Assembly: GCF_000981225.1 (NCBI RefSeq)
Contig: NZ_LAJC01000017.1
Span: 18,967-82,966 of the forward strand
Source: Allosalinactinospora lopnorensis
Lineage (GTDB): Bacteria > Actinomycetota > Actinomycetes > Streptosporangiales > Streptosporangiaceae
Direction of reading: 5' to 3'
DNA: 64,000 nt
Below are positions 44,838 to 53,236 of this stretch, piece after piece. Each line of letters opens with the position of its first letter. Position 1 is the first letter of the stretch. Below the pieces are notes generated by a model that made no database searches, was not told the origin of the DNA, and was given only the letters and a program-made list of their open reading frames with translations. The position numbers were made by a program, and so were the translations under genes.

Positions 44838-46181
44838 TTACCGCACGGTGTCGTTGACGCACTCGACTCCAGCCTGCTCCGCCCATGCCCGTAGGCTCGG
44901 CTGAAAGCGGGGGTCCCAGTAGCGCATGCGCAGCTGTCCTTGGGGGCTGAACTGCAGGATCTCAGGCCGGCCGAAGGCTTGGACAAGGTGGCCACCCAGC
45001 CGGTGGGCGGCTGCCACCAGTTCGGGTCCTTCATCGGCCAGGGCGTCGATGTCGGCCACGGTCGCCGCGTCAGGGGCCTCGATCAGCGTTCGGGGGCCAA
45101 GCCCTTGGCTGATCGAATGGAAGCGGGAGTGAGTCAGCTTTGCGGGGAGAGCCGACCTCACGGGGTGGAGTGTGGCACGCACTGTGGCGTTTCCGCTGGT
45201 GGCGGTTCGGTCGCGGGCGTGTTGCCCAAGGAGGCGCAGGCCGCTGAGGATGCCGAGTGCCAGGTTTTCGTCGTCCACGCGCGAGTTCTCGACGGCCGCG
45301 CCGTCATGGGAGCGACGAACGTCGACGAAGGTCGCGAAGGCTCCGCCTCCGTCAATATGTAGCTCACAGGCCCTCCACTTCGTCTTGCCCTGGTCGCTGA
45401 CGTCGGCGAGTGCGATGAAACGGCCCGGCCCCACCATGGTCTTCGTCCAGGACCATCCGGTTTCGGCGATCATCGGCGCAGTAGTCAGAGCCTGCTCCTG
45501 GAAAGCGCGTCCGGCTGCGGTGTCGATGGTCATGGCCCCTGGCATATCGGGCAGAAGAGAGACGGCCACATAGGTCAACTCGGTGGTGTCGAGCTGCGTT
45601 AGTAACTCAGACTCATAGCGCTCCAACCGATCGGCGCGCTCGGCGACGCTGGTGAACCGCTCGCGGTAGGCCTCAGCGACCTCGGGCTCGCTGAGGTAGA
45701 CGGTGGTGGTGCCGTGCCGTCGGGGATAGCGCAGGGCATTGTTGACCAGAACCGCATGCGGGCGGGCCGGGCTGGGCGGGACCGCGATCAGAATGACTCC
45801 GTGGTCGCCGCCGGAGGCAGGATCGGGCACCACCCGCACGTCCAGGCCCGGTAGCGGGGACAGCCGCGAGGCCGCCGTCTGGTAGATGCGGGTCACCTCG
45901 GCATCGCTGACTGGCACACCCGGGGCGGCGCTGGCGCGCGCCTGGTCGTCTTCGTTGATGCCGAGGATGATGAGCCCGCCGACAGTGTTGGCCATCGCGG
46001 CGATATCCCCGGCAAGCTCGCGCTTTTCGGAGTCGCCAGTGCCATACAGCTGGGCCTTGTAATCCAAGTCGAAGCTCTCAACGACCGAGTTGTCCACCAG
46101 GGAGCAGACGTGCTCGTAGGTGGCCTCGGCGATGGCGGCTCCCAGGAGACGTTCGAGGCGAGCGGAGCGCAGCGTGGCCAT
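44838..46181 (-). CDS. AlbA_2 / Schlafen-type putative DNA-binding protein
   Basis: About 447 residues. The start at ATG 46181 is chosen for AGGATGAAAGC upstream; a longer in-frame start at 46265 lacks support. N-terminal AlbA_2 domain: VVESFDLDYKAQLYGTGDSE, KRELAGDIAAMANTVGGLII, LGINEDDQ; these are the E-x-x-D-x-K and A-M-A-N-T-x-G-G motifs of the family. The C-terminal about 230 residues are unrecognised (ALADVSDQGKTKWRACELHI; GLGPRTLIEAPDAATVADID). It is divergent from the YaaC-family gene. AlbA_2 proteins occur as regulators and in defence systems; no specific function is claimed. Confidence 0.78.
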   Translation of the reverse strand: MATLRSARLERLLGAAIAEATYEHVCSLVDNSVVESFDLDYKAQLYGTGDSEKRELAGDIAAMANTVGGLIILGINEDDQARASAAPGVPVSDAEVTRIYQTAASRLSPLPGLDVRVVPDPASGGDHGVILIAVPPSPARPHAVLVNNALRYPRRHGTTTVYLSEPEVAEAYRERFTSVAERADRLERYESELLTQLDTTELTYVAVSLLPDMPGAMTIDTAAGRAFQEQALTTAPMIAETGWSWTKTMVGPGRFIALADVSDQGKTKWRACELHIDGGGAFATFVDVRRSHDGAAVENSRVDDENLALGILSGLRLLGQHARDRTATSGNATVRATLHPVRSALPAKLTHSRFHSISQGLGPRTLIEAPDAATVADIDALADEGPELVAAAHRLGGHLVQAFGRPEILQFSPQGQLRMRYWDPRFQPSLRAWAEQAGVECVNDTVR

Positions 46182-46409
46182 GCTTTCATCCTGGACCGCC
46201 AGGGCCACCGCGTGCAGCCGAAACCAGCACCCACAGCGGTGATGTCGCCCTTTGTGCCTGGACATCGGGACGGCTCCTGCTTGAGCAGACAGCGACGTCC
46301 CAGCACGGGTTCACTTACCGGGCCACCGAGAGCGACCCGGCTCGGATGTGCGTCCTGATCGGTGAATTCCTCAGCACCCCAGGCCAGGGGATTTCTTAGG
46401 CTGTGCGGC

Positions 46410-47429
46410 ATGCACTTCAACGACGACGCGTGGGCGCGCCTGCGGGCTACCCGCGCGGACCCTCCCGCACCGGCGCTCAAGGCGAAGCCGCGCCGTGTCA
46501 CCTACCAGTTCGGGTTGGAGCAGGCCGAGCAGCTGTTCCGCCAGGCGGCTGATGCTGCGCCTGCCACCCGTCCCATCACCGTGTTCTACGGGCTCAGCCA
46601 GGCCGGACGTGCCATCGCCGCCGCGGCCAGCAGCGCGGTCGAGAACACCTGGGAACTCGTCGGGCACGGCATCTGTCCCCGGCCCGAGAGCCTACGCGAC
46701 CCGCTGCCCGACGTGCAGATCCGCACGGACGGCCCGGGGAACCGGGGCAGCTTCACCCGCCTGTCCAAGATCCTGGACTCCCCGGTGTGGGAAGACAACG
46801 CCGTGTCCTTCCGCGTCCTGTGGGACTGCATTCCCCAGGCCCGGGAGTGGCCACTCGGCACGCCGGGTCAGGACCGGCGCACCCCGTTGCAAATCGATAC
46901 CCGAGGGGTTCCTGACCAGGAACAGGAGGTTGTGCAGGTCCCGGCGTGGCCGCTCCCCGAGTGGGTGATCGGCAAGACCGACCCCCAGGTGCTCCACACC
47001 TACCTCGCGGCGTTCCCCGACGTTGCAGGCTACGACTTCGCCAAGACTGGTCCCGGGCCGGACGCCGACCCGGCCTACCAACCGCACGTGGACGGCTCCG
47101 GTGAGGTTTATCTGAGGTGGAAGGTGGACCACGGTAAGAGTTACGCCGACCGGATCGCTCTGCTCCACGACAAGACACACGGCTACCTGGACGGACGCTA
47201 CCTGTTCCCCGCCCCGAACGGAGCGATCCGTGGCATGCACCCGCTCATGGCCTGGTGGGCGGTCCTGCACGCGCTCTCGGTCCTGGCCCGCTACCACCCA
47301 GTGGAGTGGGCCCGGGCCATCGACGTGGACGCCAGCGAGTATGCGGTGCCGGTCGAGGAGTTGCTGCGCACATCGCTGACCGTGCTGCCCGAGTTGGTCC
47401 TGGAGACCATCAATGACGTCAAGCTATGA
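46410..47429 (+). CDS. YaaC family protein
   Basis: About 339 residues if it starts at ATG 46410 (MHFNDDAWARLRATRADPP); a GTG at 46362 would add 16 residues. ITVFYGLSQAGRAIAAAASS, ELVGHGICPRPESL and the C-terminal HPLMAWWAVLHALSVLARYH, PVEWARAIDVDASEYAVPVE, LPELVLETI match the YaaC-like family as I recall it. Biochemical role unknown; such proteins appear in defence neighbourhoods and as HEPN-like folds. Divergent to the AlbA_2 gene, 228 bases between starts. Its stop overlaps the next ATG by 4 bases. Confidence 0.78.
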   Translation: MHFNDDAWARLRATRADPPAPALKAKPRRVTYQFGLEQAEQLFRQAADAAPATRPITVFYGLSQAGRAIAAAASSAVENTWELVGHGICPRPESLRDPLPDVQIRTDGPGNRGSFTRLSKILDSPVWEDNAVSFRVLWDCIPQAREWPLGTPGQDRRTPLQIDTRGVPDQEQEVVQVPAWPLPEWVIGKTDPQVLHTYLAAFPDVAGYDFAKTGPGPDADPAYQPHVDGSGEVYLRWKVDHGKSYADRIALLHDKTHGYLDGRYLFPAPNGAIRGMHPLMAWWAVLHALSVLARYHPVEWARAIDVDASEYAVPVEELLRTSLTVLPELVLETINDVKL

Positions 47430-47833
47430 GCCTCCCCGGCGGGCTGGCGTTGCGCGCCCGCGTGCTCGTCTTCACGCTGCTCGGTGACAGCCAGGCGCCC
47501 ATGCCATCCGACGCTGGCGGTGTCTTCCTGCACCAGGGCGCTGACTACTCGCCGCGCCTGCTCCTGCTCACCCCTGCCGAAGCCTGGGCGCTGCCTACGG
47601 TGAGCGAGAAGAGCGACGCCGACCCCGTCAACGGCACGGACCATCGCCAGACGCCGCGCTCGCGAAGAACGGCTACCTCCCCGCAGGCGCGGTCGTCGAC
47701 CATCACGGCCAGCTCCTCGAAGCGCTCTCCGCGGCCCGTCGTCGGCGCCAGGCCGAGATGCCCGGTGATCGACTACAGGGCCGCGTGCGTGCAAGTGGCT
47801 ACGGACATCCATGCAGCCCACTTCGAAGACTGA
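47426..47833 (+). CDS. Unknown small protein coupled to the YaaC gene, frame uncertain
   Basis: It starts in an ATGA overlap with the YaaC stop. First half: VLVFTLLGDSQAPMPSDAGG, HQGADYSPRLLLLTPAEAWA. From about 47640 the codon pattern shifts: the frame one base back has GC-rich third positions and reads AALAKNGYLPAGAVVDHHGQ, LLEALSAARRRQAEMPGDRL. So the real protein probably switches frame there, again as if one base were missing. No family recognised. Confidence 0.45.
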   Translation: MSLPGGLALRARVLVFTLLGDSQAPMPSDAGGVFLHQGADYSPRLLLLTPAEAWALPTVSEKSDADPVNGTDHRQTPRSRRTATSPQARSSTITASSSKRSPRPVVGARPRCPVIDYRAACVQVATDIHAAHFED

Positions 47834-47839
47834 CACCTA

Positions 47840-50056
47840 TCAGGACCAGTATTGGGAGGACTCCTTGTGCCGGTCCGCGTGCTTGCAAAGCTCCGCCGGC
47901 CGGTCCGCGTGCGCCGCGATCCGCCTGTAGTTGATCGCGATCTCCCCGTGGAGGTCCGCCCGGTCCGGCCCGGTGCAGCGGTCATTGGCCAGCCACAGTC
48001 CGGCGACCACCCGGGCCACCTGCACGAGATGGGCCGGTGACTCGCCCGCCATGGAGCGTGTCAATTCGATCTGCTGCTCAAAAGGCGCGGAAGGGCCGGA
48101 ATCCGGTGCCATGCGCGGGGCCTTAACGACGGACAGCAGCAGGGACAACCAGGACTGGGCGATCCCGCTCCCCGGGAGGAACCCGGTGAGCCTCCGGGCC
48201 ACCTCCGGCAGATCGCCGCCGGCAAGGGTGTGATACAGCTCTCCGGCGACATCGCCGTCGTCGCGGCACCGGTCGCGCAGTTCCCCGTGCACCGTCTTCC
48301 AGTCCGGCTGCCCGGCTTCCCGCCGGGCCAACTGGCGCAGCAGCAGCCAGCGCAGCAGGGCGTGGGCCGCGGTCGCCCTCTGCTCGTCCCACAGGCCCGT
48401 TTGCCAGAGAAGGTCGGGATCGACCAGACTGCTGTCCGCATACGTCGCGGCCAGCCACTCGGCTTCCTCCTGGGTGCGGGCGGCCGCGCAGGTGGCCAGG
48501 GGTTCCAGCGCCTCATCGGGGAAGGACTGGTGTTCGGGCTGCTTCAGCAGCGCCTCCACCAGACCGTTGCGCAGCCGGGTTTCGACGGTTGTCGTGGCCG
48601 CGGCATCGTCTTCAATTTCGGTGGTGAGGAGCGTGCTGATACCGCCCTCTGCGGCAGAGGGCCGCGCGCAGGCGGTCCTCACCAGATACCCGGCCGCGGC
48701 CGGGTATCCGCCGGTAAAGAGGTGGATCAGCTTCGGGAGCCGGGGGTCCGCCTCTTCGGGCAGGTGGGAGGCCAGCCAATCGGTTTCGGCGTCGGTGAAC
48801 TCCGGCAGCGGGTGCTGCTCTAGGGCGTCGCCGGGGAGCGGCTTGCGGCTGCTCGCCACGACCAGCAGCGGTTCGGCCGTCAAGCCCGCGGTCTGGAAGT
48901 TCCGGCGTAGCTTCTGCAGGTGCTCGAGTACGGCACGGCCGAGGTCGGTGTGGGCGTTGTCGAGCAGGATGACGCAGTTGTACCGCCCGGAGCGGGCCGG
49001 CCTGCCGCGGTCGAAGGCGGCACGCACATCGGCCAGGAGCGCCTCGATCAGGAGTTTGTCGCGTTGCTGGAGCCGTTGGGGAGTATGGGCCCACCGGTTC
49101 AGCTGGGCCAACCCGTCGATGGGGGTGTACGGGAGCCGCTGGTCGCGGTGGCCGTACCAGTTCTGTCCCCAGCGAAGCAGTCGTGGACTATTCAGAGCGC
49201 GAGAAGCCACGGCCGTGACGAGGCGTTCGGTCGGGGCGCGCAGCAGCTTGGCCGGCAGCGTCGTTTGCGCGGTGAACATCTCTCCGACGACGTCTCCCAC
49301 CATGCCGTCGAGGATCTCCTCGACGGCCTTGGGGTGACGGCGGGTCTGACTCTCCACCAGCTCGCTCAGCTGGCGAAACGCCTGTTTCTGGCTGGTGAAG
49401 TCGACTTCCTCCTTAGTCACGGCCAGACCGAGTTCGAGTCGGGGGAACCGGAGCCTGCCGAAACCGGGGCAGTAGCGGCTGAGCTGGACCTTGATCTCGG
49501 TCAGGAGCTTTGGGAGGTCGGTGGGGGAGTACTCCGCGCAGTCGACAAAGGCCCACGGGGCCTTCTGGTTCAGTACCCCGCCCGTCTGCTTTAACAGGGT
49601 TGTTTTTCCGCTGCCGTCGACCCCGGTGAAGACCAGGATCGGAGGCCTCTCTCCCCCGGAACCGGGCACCAACAGGTGTTCCGTAACGCGCTCAATCTCC
49701 GGTTTGCGTAAAACAATTCGTGGCCCGATGACCGTAGGTTTTTTTCTTTCTGGCAGCCTACGGCTTTCAAAAAGCGTCGCTCCTTTAGAAGCTACATTCG
49801 GCTTCTTATCCTTCAGTGTAACCGTCGGGGCGCAGTTCTCCTTGCCATCCTGTATCTGTGGAGCATGACCTGCTGGGCTTGGCACCTCTGGTGGGTCGCT
49901 GGATGGTGGAGGCAGACGGACACCCAGTATTACGGCCATACAGCGCCGACTCAAAGGGTAATCTCGGTTGACTTGCGTCTGTGTAGTGTGGGACGGGCCC
50001 CGGTCAGCACCAAAGATCGCAGCAATGGTCCGACGCCAGAGGACGTCAGTGGTCAC
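47840..50056 (-). CDS. AAA/STAND-like NTPase
   Basis: The GTG at 50056 is chosen because GGAGGAC precedes it by 6-7 bases; an ATG at 50104 lies further inside the upstream gene. About 738 residues: a disordered, less GC-rich N-terminus (LKDKKPNVASKGATLFE), Walker A ILVFTGVDGSGKTTLLKQTG, Walker B NCVILLDNAHTDLG, sensor-like LLVVASSRKPLPG and winged-helix/helical repeats to the end. The C-terminal about 300 residues are helical (WLLLRQLARREAGQPDW) without clear TPR motifs. Translationally coupled to an upstream membrane protein (11-base overlap). This sensor-plus-membrane-partner design is seen in STAND-type conflict systems, but no effector is identified. Confidence 0.7.
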   Translation of the reverse strand: MTTDVLWRRTIAAIFGADRGPSHTTQTQVNRDYPLSRRCMAVILGVRLPPPSSDPPEVPSPAGHAPQIQDGKENCAPTVTLKDKKPNVASKGATLFESRRLPERKKPTVIGPRIVLRKPEIERVTEHLLVPGSGGERPPILVFTGVDGSGKTTLLKQTGGVLNQKAPWAFVDCAEYSPTDLPKLLTEIKVQLSRYCPGFGRLRFPRLELGLAVTKEEVDFTSQKQAFRQLSELVESQTRRHPKAVEEILDGMVGDVVGEMFTAQTTLPAKLLRAPTERLVTAVASRALNSPRLLRWGQNWYGHRDQRLPYTPIDGLAQLNRWAHTPQRLQQRDKLLIEALLADVRAAFDRGRPARSGRYNCVILLDNAHTDLGRAVLEHLQKLRRNFQTAGLTAEPLLVVASSRKPLPGDALEQHPLPEFTDAETDWLASHLPEEADPRLPKLIHLFTGGYPAAAGYLVRTACARPSAAEGGISTLLTTEIEDDAAATTTVETRLRNGLVEALLKQPEHQSFPDEALEPLATCAAARTQEEAEWLAATYADSSLVDPDLLWQTGLWDEQRATAAHALLRWLLLRQLARREAGQPDWKTVHGELRDRCRDDGDVAGELYHTLAGGDLPEVARRLTGFLPGSGIAQSWLSLLLSVVKAPRMAPDSGPSAPFEQQIELTRSMAGESPAHLVQVARVVAGLWLANDRCTGPDRADLHGEIAINYRRIAAHADRPAELCKHADRHKESSQYWS

Positions 50057-50561
50057 GGCTGTCCTCCTCCCTGGATGCCGAGTAGGGATCGAAGTGGCCT
50101 TCAAGGTCAGGAGAAGCAGTCGCCATTTGAGGCGCAGTCATAGCCTGAATAGACCTCGAATGACTGTTGTCGGCAGCCTCATTGCTAGAGGTCGTAGAAG
50201 ACTGGGTAGTCGATGGCCCCACAAGCGTCTGTTGGACATATTTAATGGTGCCCAACTGCTGAAGCAAGAGTGGAGCTGAGGTCCCGACACCGAGTGCAAA
50301 CAAGACGCTGTCGATCTGGTCTGCCCCAGCGAACATGCCACCAGCAAGAGCTCCAAGGCCGACGTGGAACGTCGCAGCCACTAGCTCCGGGACGACGTCG
50401 CAGTAACGGCGAAACGATGGCCGCCCCTCAGAGCCGCCGGTTCGTTTGCAATGCTCGCGGCACCCAGCCCGCCAAGCCAAGACGTGATGGTAGAAGTCGA
50501 GGAAGCCCCGGATAGATCCGCCGACAGCGGCAGCAAGCACCAGCTGCCAGACATCGGGCAT
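50046..50561 (-). CDS. Membrane protein partner of the NTPase
   Basis: 171 residues from ATG 50561, with GGGAGG 4 bases upstream. N-terminal segment MPDVWQLVLAAAVGGSIRGF and a second hydrophobic region VAATFHVGLGALAGGMFAGA, then VLFALGVGTSAPLLLQQLG; the C-terminus is hydrophilic, Ser/Thr/Glu-rich (SSTTSSNEAADNSHSRSIQA). Likely 2-3 membrane passes. It overlaps the NTPase gene, so both are made together. No family recognised. Confidence 0.65.
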   Translation of the reverse strand: MPDVWQLVLAAAVGGSIRGFLDFYHHVLAWRAGCREHCKRTGGSEGRPSFRRYCDVVPELVAATFHVGLGALAGGMFAGADQIDSVLFALGVGTSAPLLLQQLGTIKYVQQTLVGPSTTQSSTTSSNEAADNSHSRSIQAMTAPQMATASPDLEGHFDPYSASREEDSRDH

Positions 50562-50709
50562 ATCGCCTCCCAATAGGCATCAACGACGGCTCATTCTTCC
50601 ACAGACCACGAAACAATGAGGTGATCCCAGCGAGTTTTATGTGATGTGCCCGTGTTCGAAATGGGTGAGAACCAGTGCGGCTTTGGCGATGTCGCCGATC
50701 TTGCTCGGA

Positions 50710-50916
50710 CTGGCCAACAACCTTGGCGCCGCTCTGGCCAAGGTGCGCCGGTTTGAGGAGGTGATCGAGGCTCACACCCGGGCTCGCATCCTGTAACAGC
50801 AGATGGACGACCACCATGGCGAAGTGAGGGCCTGGCATGGGCTTGGGCTGGCGTTGCGCAGCGACGGCCACATGGTTGATGCGGCCGTCGCGGTGGAGCG
50901 GGCGGTGGACTTATAG
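50710..50916 (+). pseudogene. TPR relic related to the STAND ATPase at 38342-40392
   Basis: Reads LANNLGAALAKVRRFEEVIE, AHTRARIL, then an in-frame TAA, QQMDDHHGEVRAWHGLGLAL, RSDGHMVDAAVAVERAVDL and TAG. These match the TPR units of the larger gene (LGLALRQVRRFGEAIEAHTY; AVAAVERAVELYE). One internal stop and no NB-ARC portion: remnant of a second STAND-TPR gene. The remaining bases 50562-51082 show nothing else. Confidence 0.7.
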
Positions 50917-51082
50917 GAGACCGGGACTTTCTGTGGGAGGGTTCTGGGCCCGTCGTCGGTTGGGTGAGTGTCCCGGGGGTGGCCCGGACCCTTCAGACCG
51001 GATCAGGTCGGCTCCGCTGACAGGTCGTGGCTGGCGGGCTACCGTCGTGAGGCAGTAGTCCCCTCACCGTGGGAGGCCCCGG

Positions 51083-51220
51083 GTGGGCAAGCACGGCAAA
51101 GACGACACGCCCAAGGACAGCGGCTCGGGTGGCAGCGCCGACACCGATGGCAGCGAGTCCAACAAGCACGGCAGCGAGTCGTTTCCCGAGCAGGGCTCTG
51201 ATGGCCAGGAGAAGACGTGA
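51083..51220 (+). CDS. 45-residue hydrophilic peptide coupled to a methyltransferase gene
   Basis: GTG at 51083 with GGGAGG 6 bases upstream. The peptide is MGKHGKDDTPKDSGSGGSAD followed by TDGSESNKHGSESFPEQGSD and GQEKT: no Cys, no hydrophobic segment, rich in Gly, Ser, Asp, Lys. It contains Asp-Gly, Asp-Ser and Asn-Lys pairs, the kind of sites prone to isoaspartate formation. Its stop overlaps the start of an isoaspartyl-methyltransferase-like gene (GTGA), so the two are co-translated. It could be a substrate or RiPP-like precursor; no ATP-grasp or lanthionine enzyme is visible nearby. Confidence 0.6.
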   Translation: MGKHGKDDTPKDSGSGGSADTDGSESNKHGSESFPEQGSDGQEKT

Positions 51221-52566
51221 GCCAGGCGGCCGCGCTGGCGCGCGAGTTGACCTCGCGCGGCCTCATCACTGACCCGGCCTGGCATCGCGCCGTGCTTGCC
51301 GTGCCGCGTGAGCGGTTCGTCCCGCAGACGGTGTGGATGCCCAGCCGCGACGGCTCCGGGTGGCGCGAGCCGCTGCCCAAGACCCACCAGCGCGTGGGCG
51401 AGGCCATCGACGGCGACTACGCCATCGTTACCCAGACCGACGACGGAGCGCCCACGGGCACGGACGGGCGGGGATGGTTGGCCACCAGCAGCATCTCCCA
51501 GCCCTCCCTCGTGCTCGCCATGCTGCAGGCCCTCGATGTCTGCGACAGTGACCGGGTGCTGGAGATCGGCACCGGCACCGGCTGGAACACCGCCCTGCTG
51601 TGCCAGCGGCTCACAGACGCCAACGTGACCTCGATCGAATTGGATCGCGAGGTTGCTGAGGCGGCGCGCGCCGTGCTGGAGACCCAGGGCTACAAACCCA
51701 CCCTGGTCATCGGTGACGGGGCGGCCGGCGCCGCGGAGCACGCGCCGTTCGACCGGGTGCTGGCCACCGTGGCCGCCCACGAGGTTCCCCCAGCATGGGT
51801 GGAGCAGACCCGGCCCGGCGGGGTCATCGTCACCCCGTGGTGCACGTGGTTCTCCCCCGGAGTGCTGCTGCGCCTGGTCGTGGCCGAGGACGGGTCAGCC
51901 TCGGGTCGCTTCGTCGGCCCTGCCCCGTTCATGATGCTGCGCGCCCAGCGCAGCGCCAGCCCCCTCGGGGACTGGCAGGACTTCGTCGACGAAGACGCCC
52001 CGGGTGTCGAGGAGGGGCGCACCGCGACCAACCCGCGCTGGATCGCCCACCGCGACGACGGGTGGCGCCTGGTCGTGGGCCACCTGGTGCCCGGGGTGGA
52101 CTTCGCCTCCTTCGAGGCCAGCGACAACTCCGGCGAGGCCAGCGTCTATGTCTACGACCGCGGCACCGCCTCCGGGTCCTGGGCGCTGGGCGAGTACTCC
52201 CCGGAAGAGACCACCTGGGAGACCAAGGTGCGCGGCCCACGAGACCTATGGGCCGAGATCGGACGGGCCTGGGAGGCCTGGCAGGCCGCCGGCCGCCCGG
52301 GACGCGAGAGGCTCGGGCTGAGCGTGACCGCCGATGGGCGCCAAGTGCTGTGGGCCGACACCCCCGCCACCCCCTTCGGTAGGCAGCGCCGACACCTCCG
52401 ATGCGCCGGTACACCGGCATGCTCTTACACCGGTGTACCGGGTGGCTGGTGTGCCGGGCTGGTTGCCCGGCACACCTCTACCTGCGGGGGCGTCCCCGCT
52501 TTCCGGTCTTGGGCGGGGATGCGGCCAGCACCTGCTCCACGATCTGGGCGGGGGTGTAGCGCTTGA
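51217..52566 (+). CDS. Protein-L-isoaspartate O-methyltransferase-like enzyme
   Basis: GTG at 51217 with AGGAG 6 bases upstream. PCMT core: LITDPAWHRAVLAVPRERFV, TSSISQPSLVLAMLQAL, SAM motif VLEIGTGTGWNTALLCQRL, TSIELDREVAEAARAVL, GDGAAGAAEHAPFDRVL. The C-terminal about 180 residues are an extension seen in actinobacterial RiPP-linked or stand-alone PCMT-like enzymes. After WADTPATPF the reading becomes Cys/Gly-rich and runs through a hairpin into the convergent gene; one missing C near 52377 would end it at TAG 52380-52382, which is more plausible. It probably acts on the coupled 45-residue peptide or on damaged proteins. Confidence 0.82.
   Translation: MSQAAALARELTSRGLITDPAWHRAVLAVPRERFVPQTVWMPSRDGSGWREPLPKTHQRVGEAIDGDYAIVTQTDDGAPTGTDGRGWLATSSISQPSLVLAMLQALDVCDSDRVLEIGTGTGWNTALLCQRLTDANVTSIELDREVAEAARAVLETQGYKPTLVIGDGAAGAAEHAPFDRVLATVAAHEVPPAWVEQTRPGGVIVTPWCTWFSPGVLLRLVVAEDGSASGRFVGPAPFMMLRAQRSASPLGDWQDFVDEDAPGVEEGRTATNPRWIAHRDDGWRLVVGHLVPGVDFASFEASDNSGEASVYVYDRGTASGSWALGEYSPEETTWETKVRGPRDLWAEIGRAWEAWQAAGRPGRERLGLSVTADGRQVLWADTPATPFGRQRRHLRCAGTPACSYTGVPGGWCAGLVARHTSTCGGVPAFRSWAGMRPAPAPRSGRGCSA
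52448..52476. terminator. Bidirectional stem-loop between convergent genes
   Basis: GGTGTGCCGGGC (52448-52459), loop TGGTT, GCCCGGCACACC (52465-52476); 12 perfect pairs. It sits one base beyond the stop of the minus-strand gene at 52478 and past the likely true end of the methyltransferase gene. Confidence 0.65.
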
Positions 52567-52927
52567 ACAGCTCGCGCAGCGCCAACCGGACGACGGGGCT
52601 TTGCAGGTGGCGCTCGCGGCGGGCGGCCCCGGCCGCCTCCACCTCCCAGAGTTTGTCCATCAGCTCCTCGTCCAGGTAGGCCTCGATCGAGGGCGGGCGG
52701 TTGAAACGGAGAGCATCGGGACGTTGCTGCTGGGCGTCACTGGATGCCGACGCCGGTGCGGGCTGTTCCGGCTCTGGGAGTGGTGCCGTCTCGTCTGCAG
52801 CCGCCGGCTGCTCGGTGGAGGTCTGGGGCGCAGATCCCTGTTCTTGCTCTGAGCGCGGGTGCTTGGGTGCGGGGGTCTGGCGGCCGCGGCGGCGCTTCTT
52901 GGCCAGGTCGTCCAGTCCGTTGCTCAT
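52478..52927 (-). CDS. Small ParB-like/partition accessory protein
   Basis: 149 residues from ATG 52927, in an ATGA overlap with the ParA fragment's stop. N-terminus basic (MSNGLDDLAKKRRRGRQ), middle Pro/Glu/Gln-rich and disordered, C-terminus folded: PPSIEAYLDEELMDKLWEVE, SPVVRLALRELFKRYTPAQI, ending KRGRPRR. The position directly behind ParA and the basic tails fit the centromere-binding partner of a plasmid ParA. A family name cannot be given. Confidence 0.6.
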   Translation of the reverse strand: MSNGLDDLAKKRRRGRQTPAPKHPRSEQEQGSAPQTSTEQPAAADETAPLPEPEQPAPASASSDAQQQRPDALRFNRPPSIEAYLDEELMDKLWEVEAAGAARRERHLQSPVVRLALRELFKRYTPAQIVEQVLAASPPKTGKRGRPRR

Positions 52928-53220
52928 GCGATCACCGACTGCGCCACGGCCGCGATCTCGTCGGCGAAGGGCTGGCCCTGCTTGGTGATGGGGGGCGCGC
53001 TGACGGCCATGCGGCGGCTGCGCCGGGGGATCCACACGTAGTGGCTCACCGCGGGACCCACTGGGATGTCGGCGGCCTGGGTGATGCGCCGCAACCGCTC
53101 GATGTCGCGGGAGGCGGGCACCGGGGGCACCTTGGAGGGGATCACCATCAGCGGGTAGTCGGCCAACTGGCCCAGCATCCCTTCCAGAGCCTCGTGCTCC
53201 TTCTCCCCGCCGGGCCCAGG
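52924..53220 (-). pseudogene. ParA ATPase, C-terminal quarter
   Basis: About 100 residues: LADYPLMVIPSKVPPVPASR, DIERLRRITQAADIPVGPAV, SHYVWIPRRSRRMAVSAPPI, TKQGQPFADEIAAVAQSVIA. This is the end of a ParA/Soj-type ATPase (the P-x-x-x-x-R-x-x-x-x-A segment and the F-x-x-L-A-x-E end). The P-loop and Walker B are missing; the sequence runs into the end of the STAND-SLR gene. The partition locus has been cut by arrival of that gene. Confidence 0.6.
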
Positions 53221-53236
53221 CAACCGGAGGGCGGGA

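Noticed and set aside
51083..51220. Lanthipeptide (FxLD-type) precursor
   Set aside because: No Cys and no FxLD or similar leader motif in the peptide; no lanthionine synthetase nearby.
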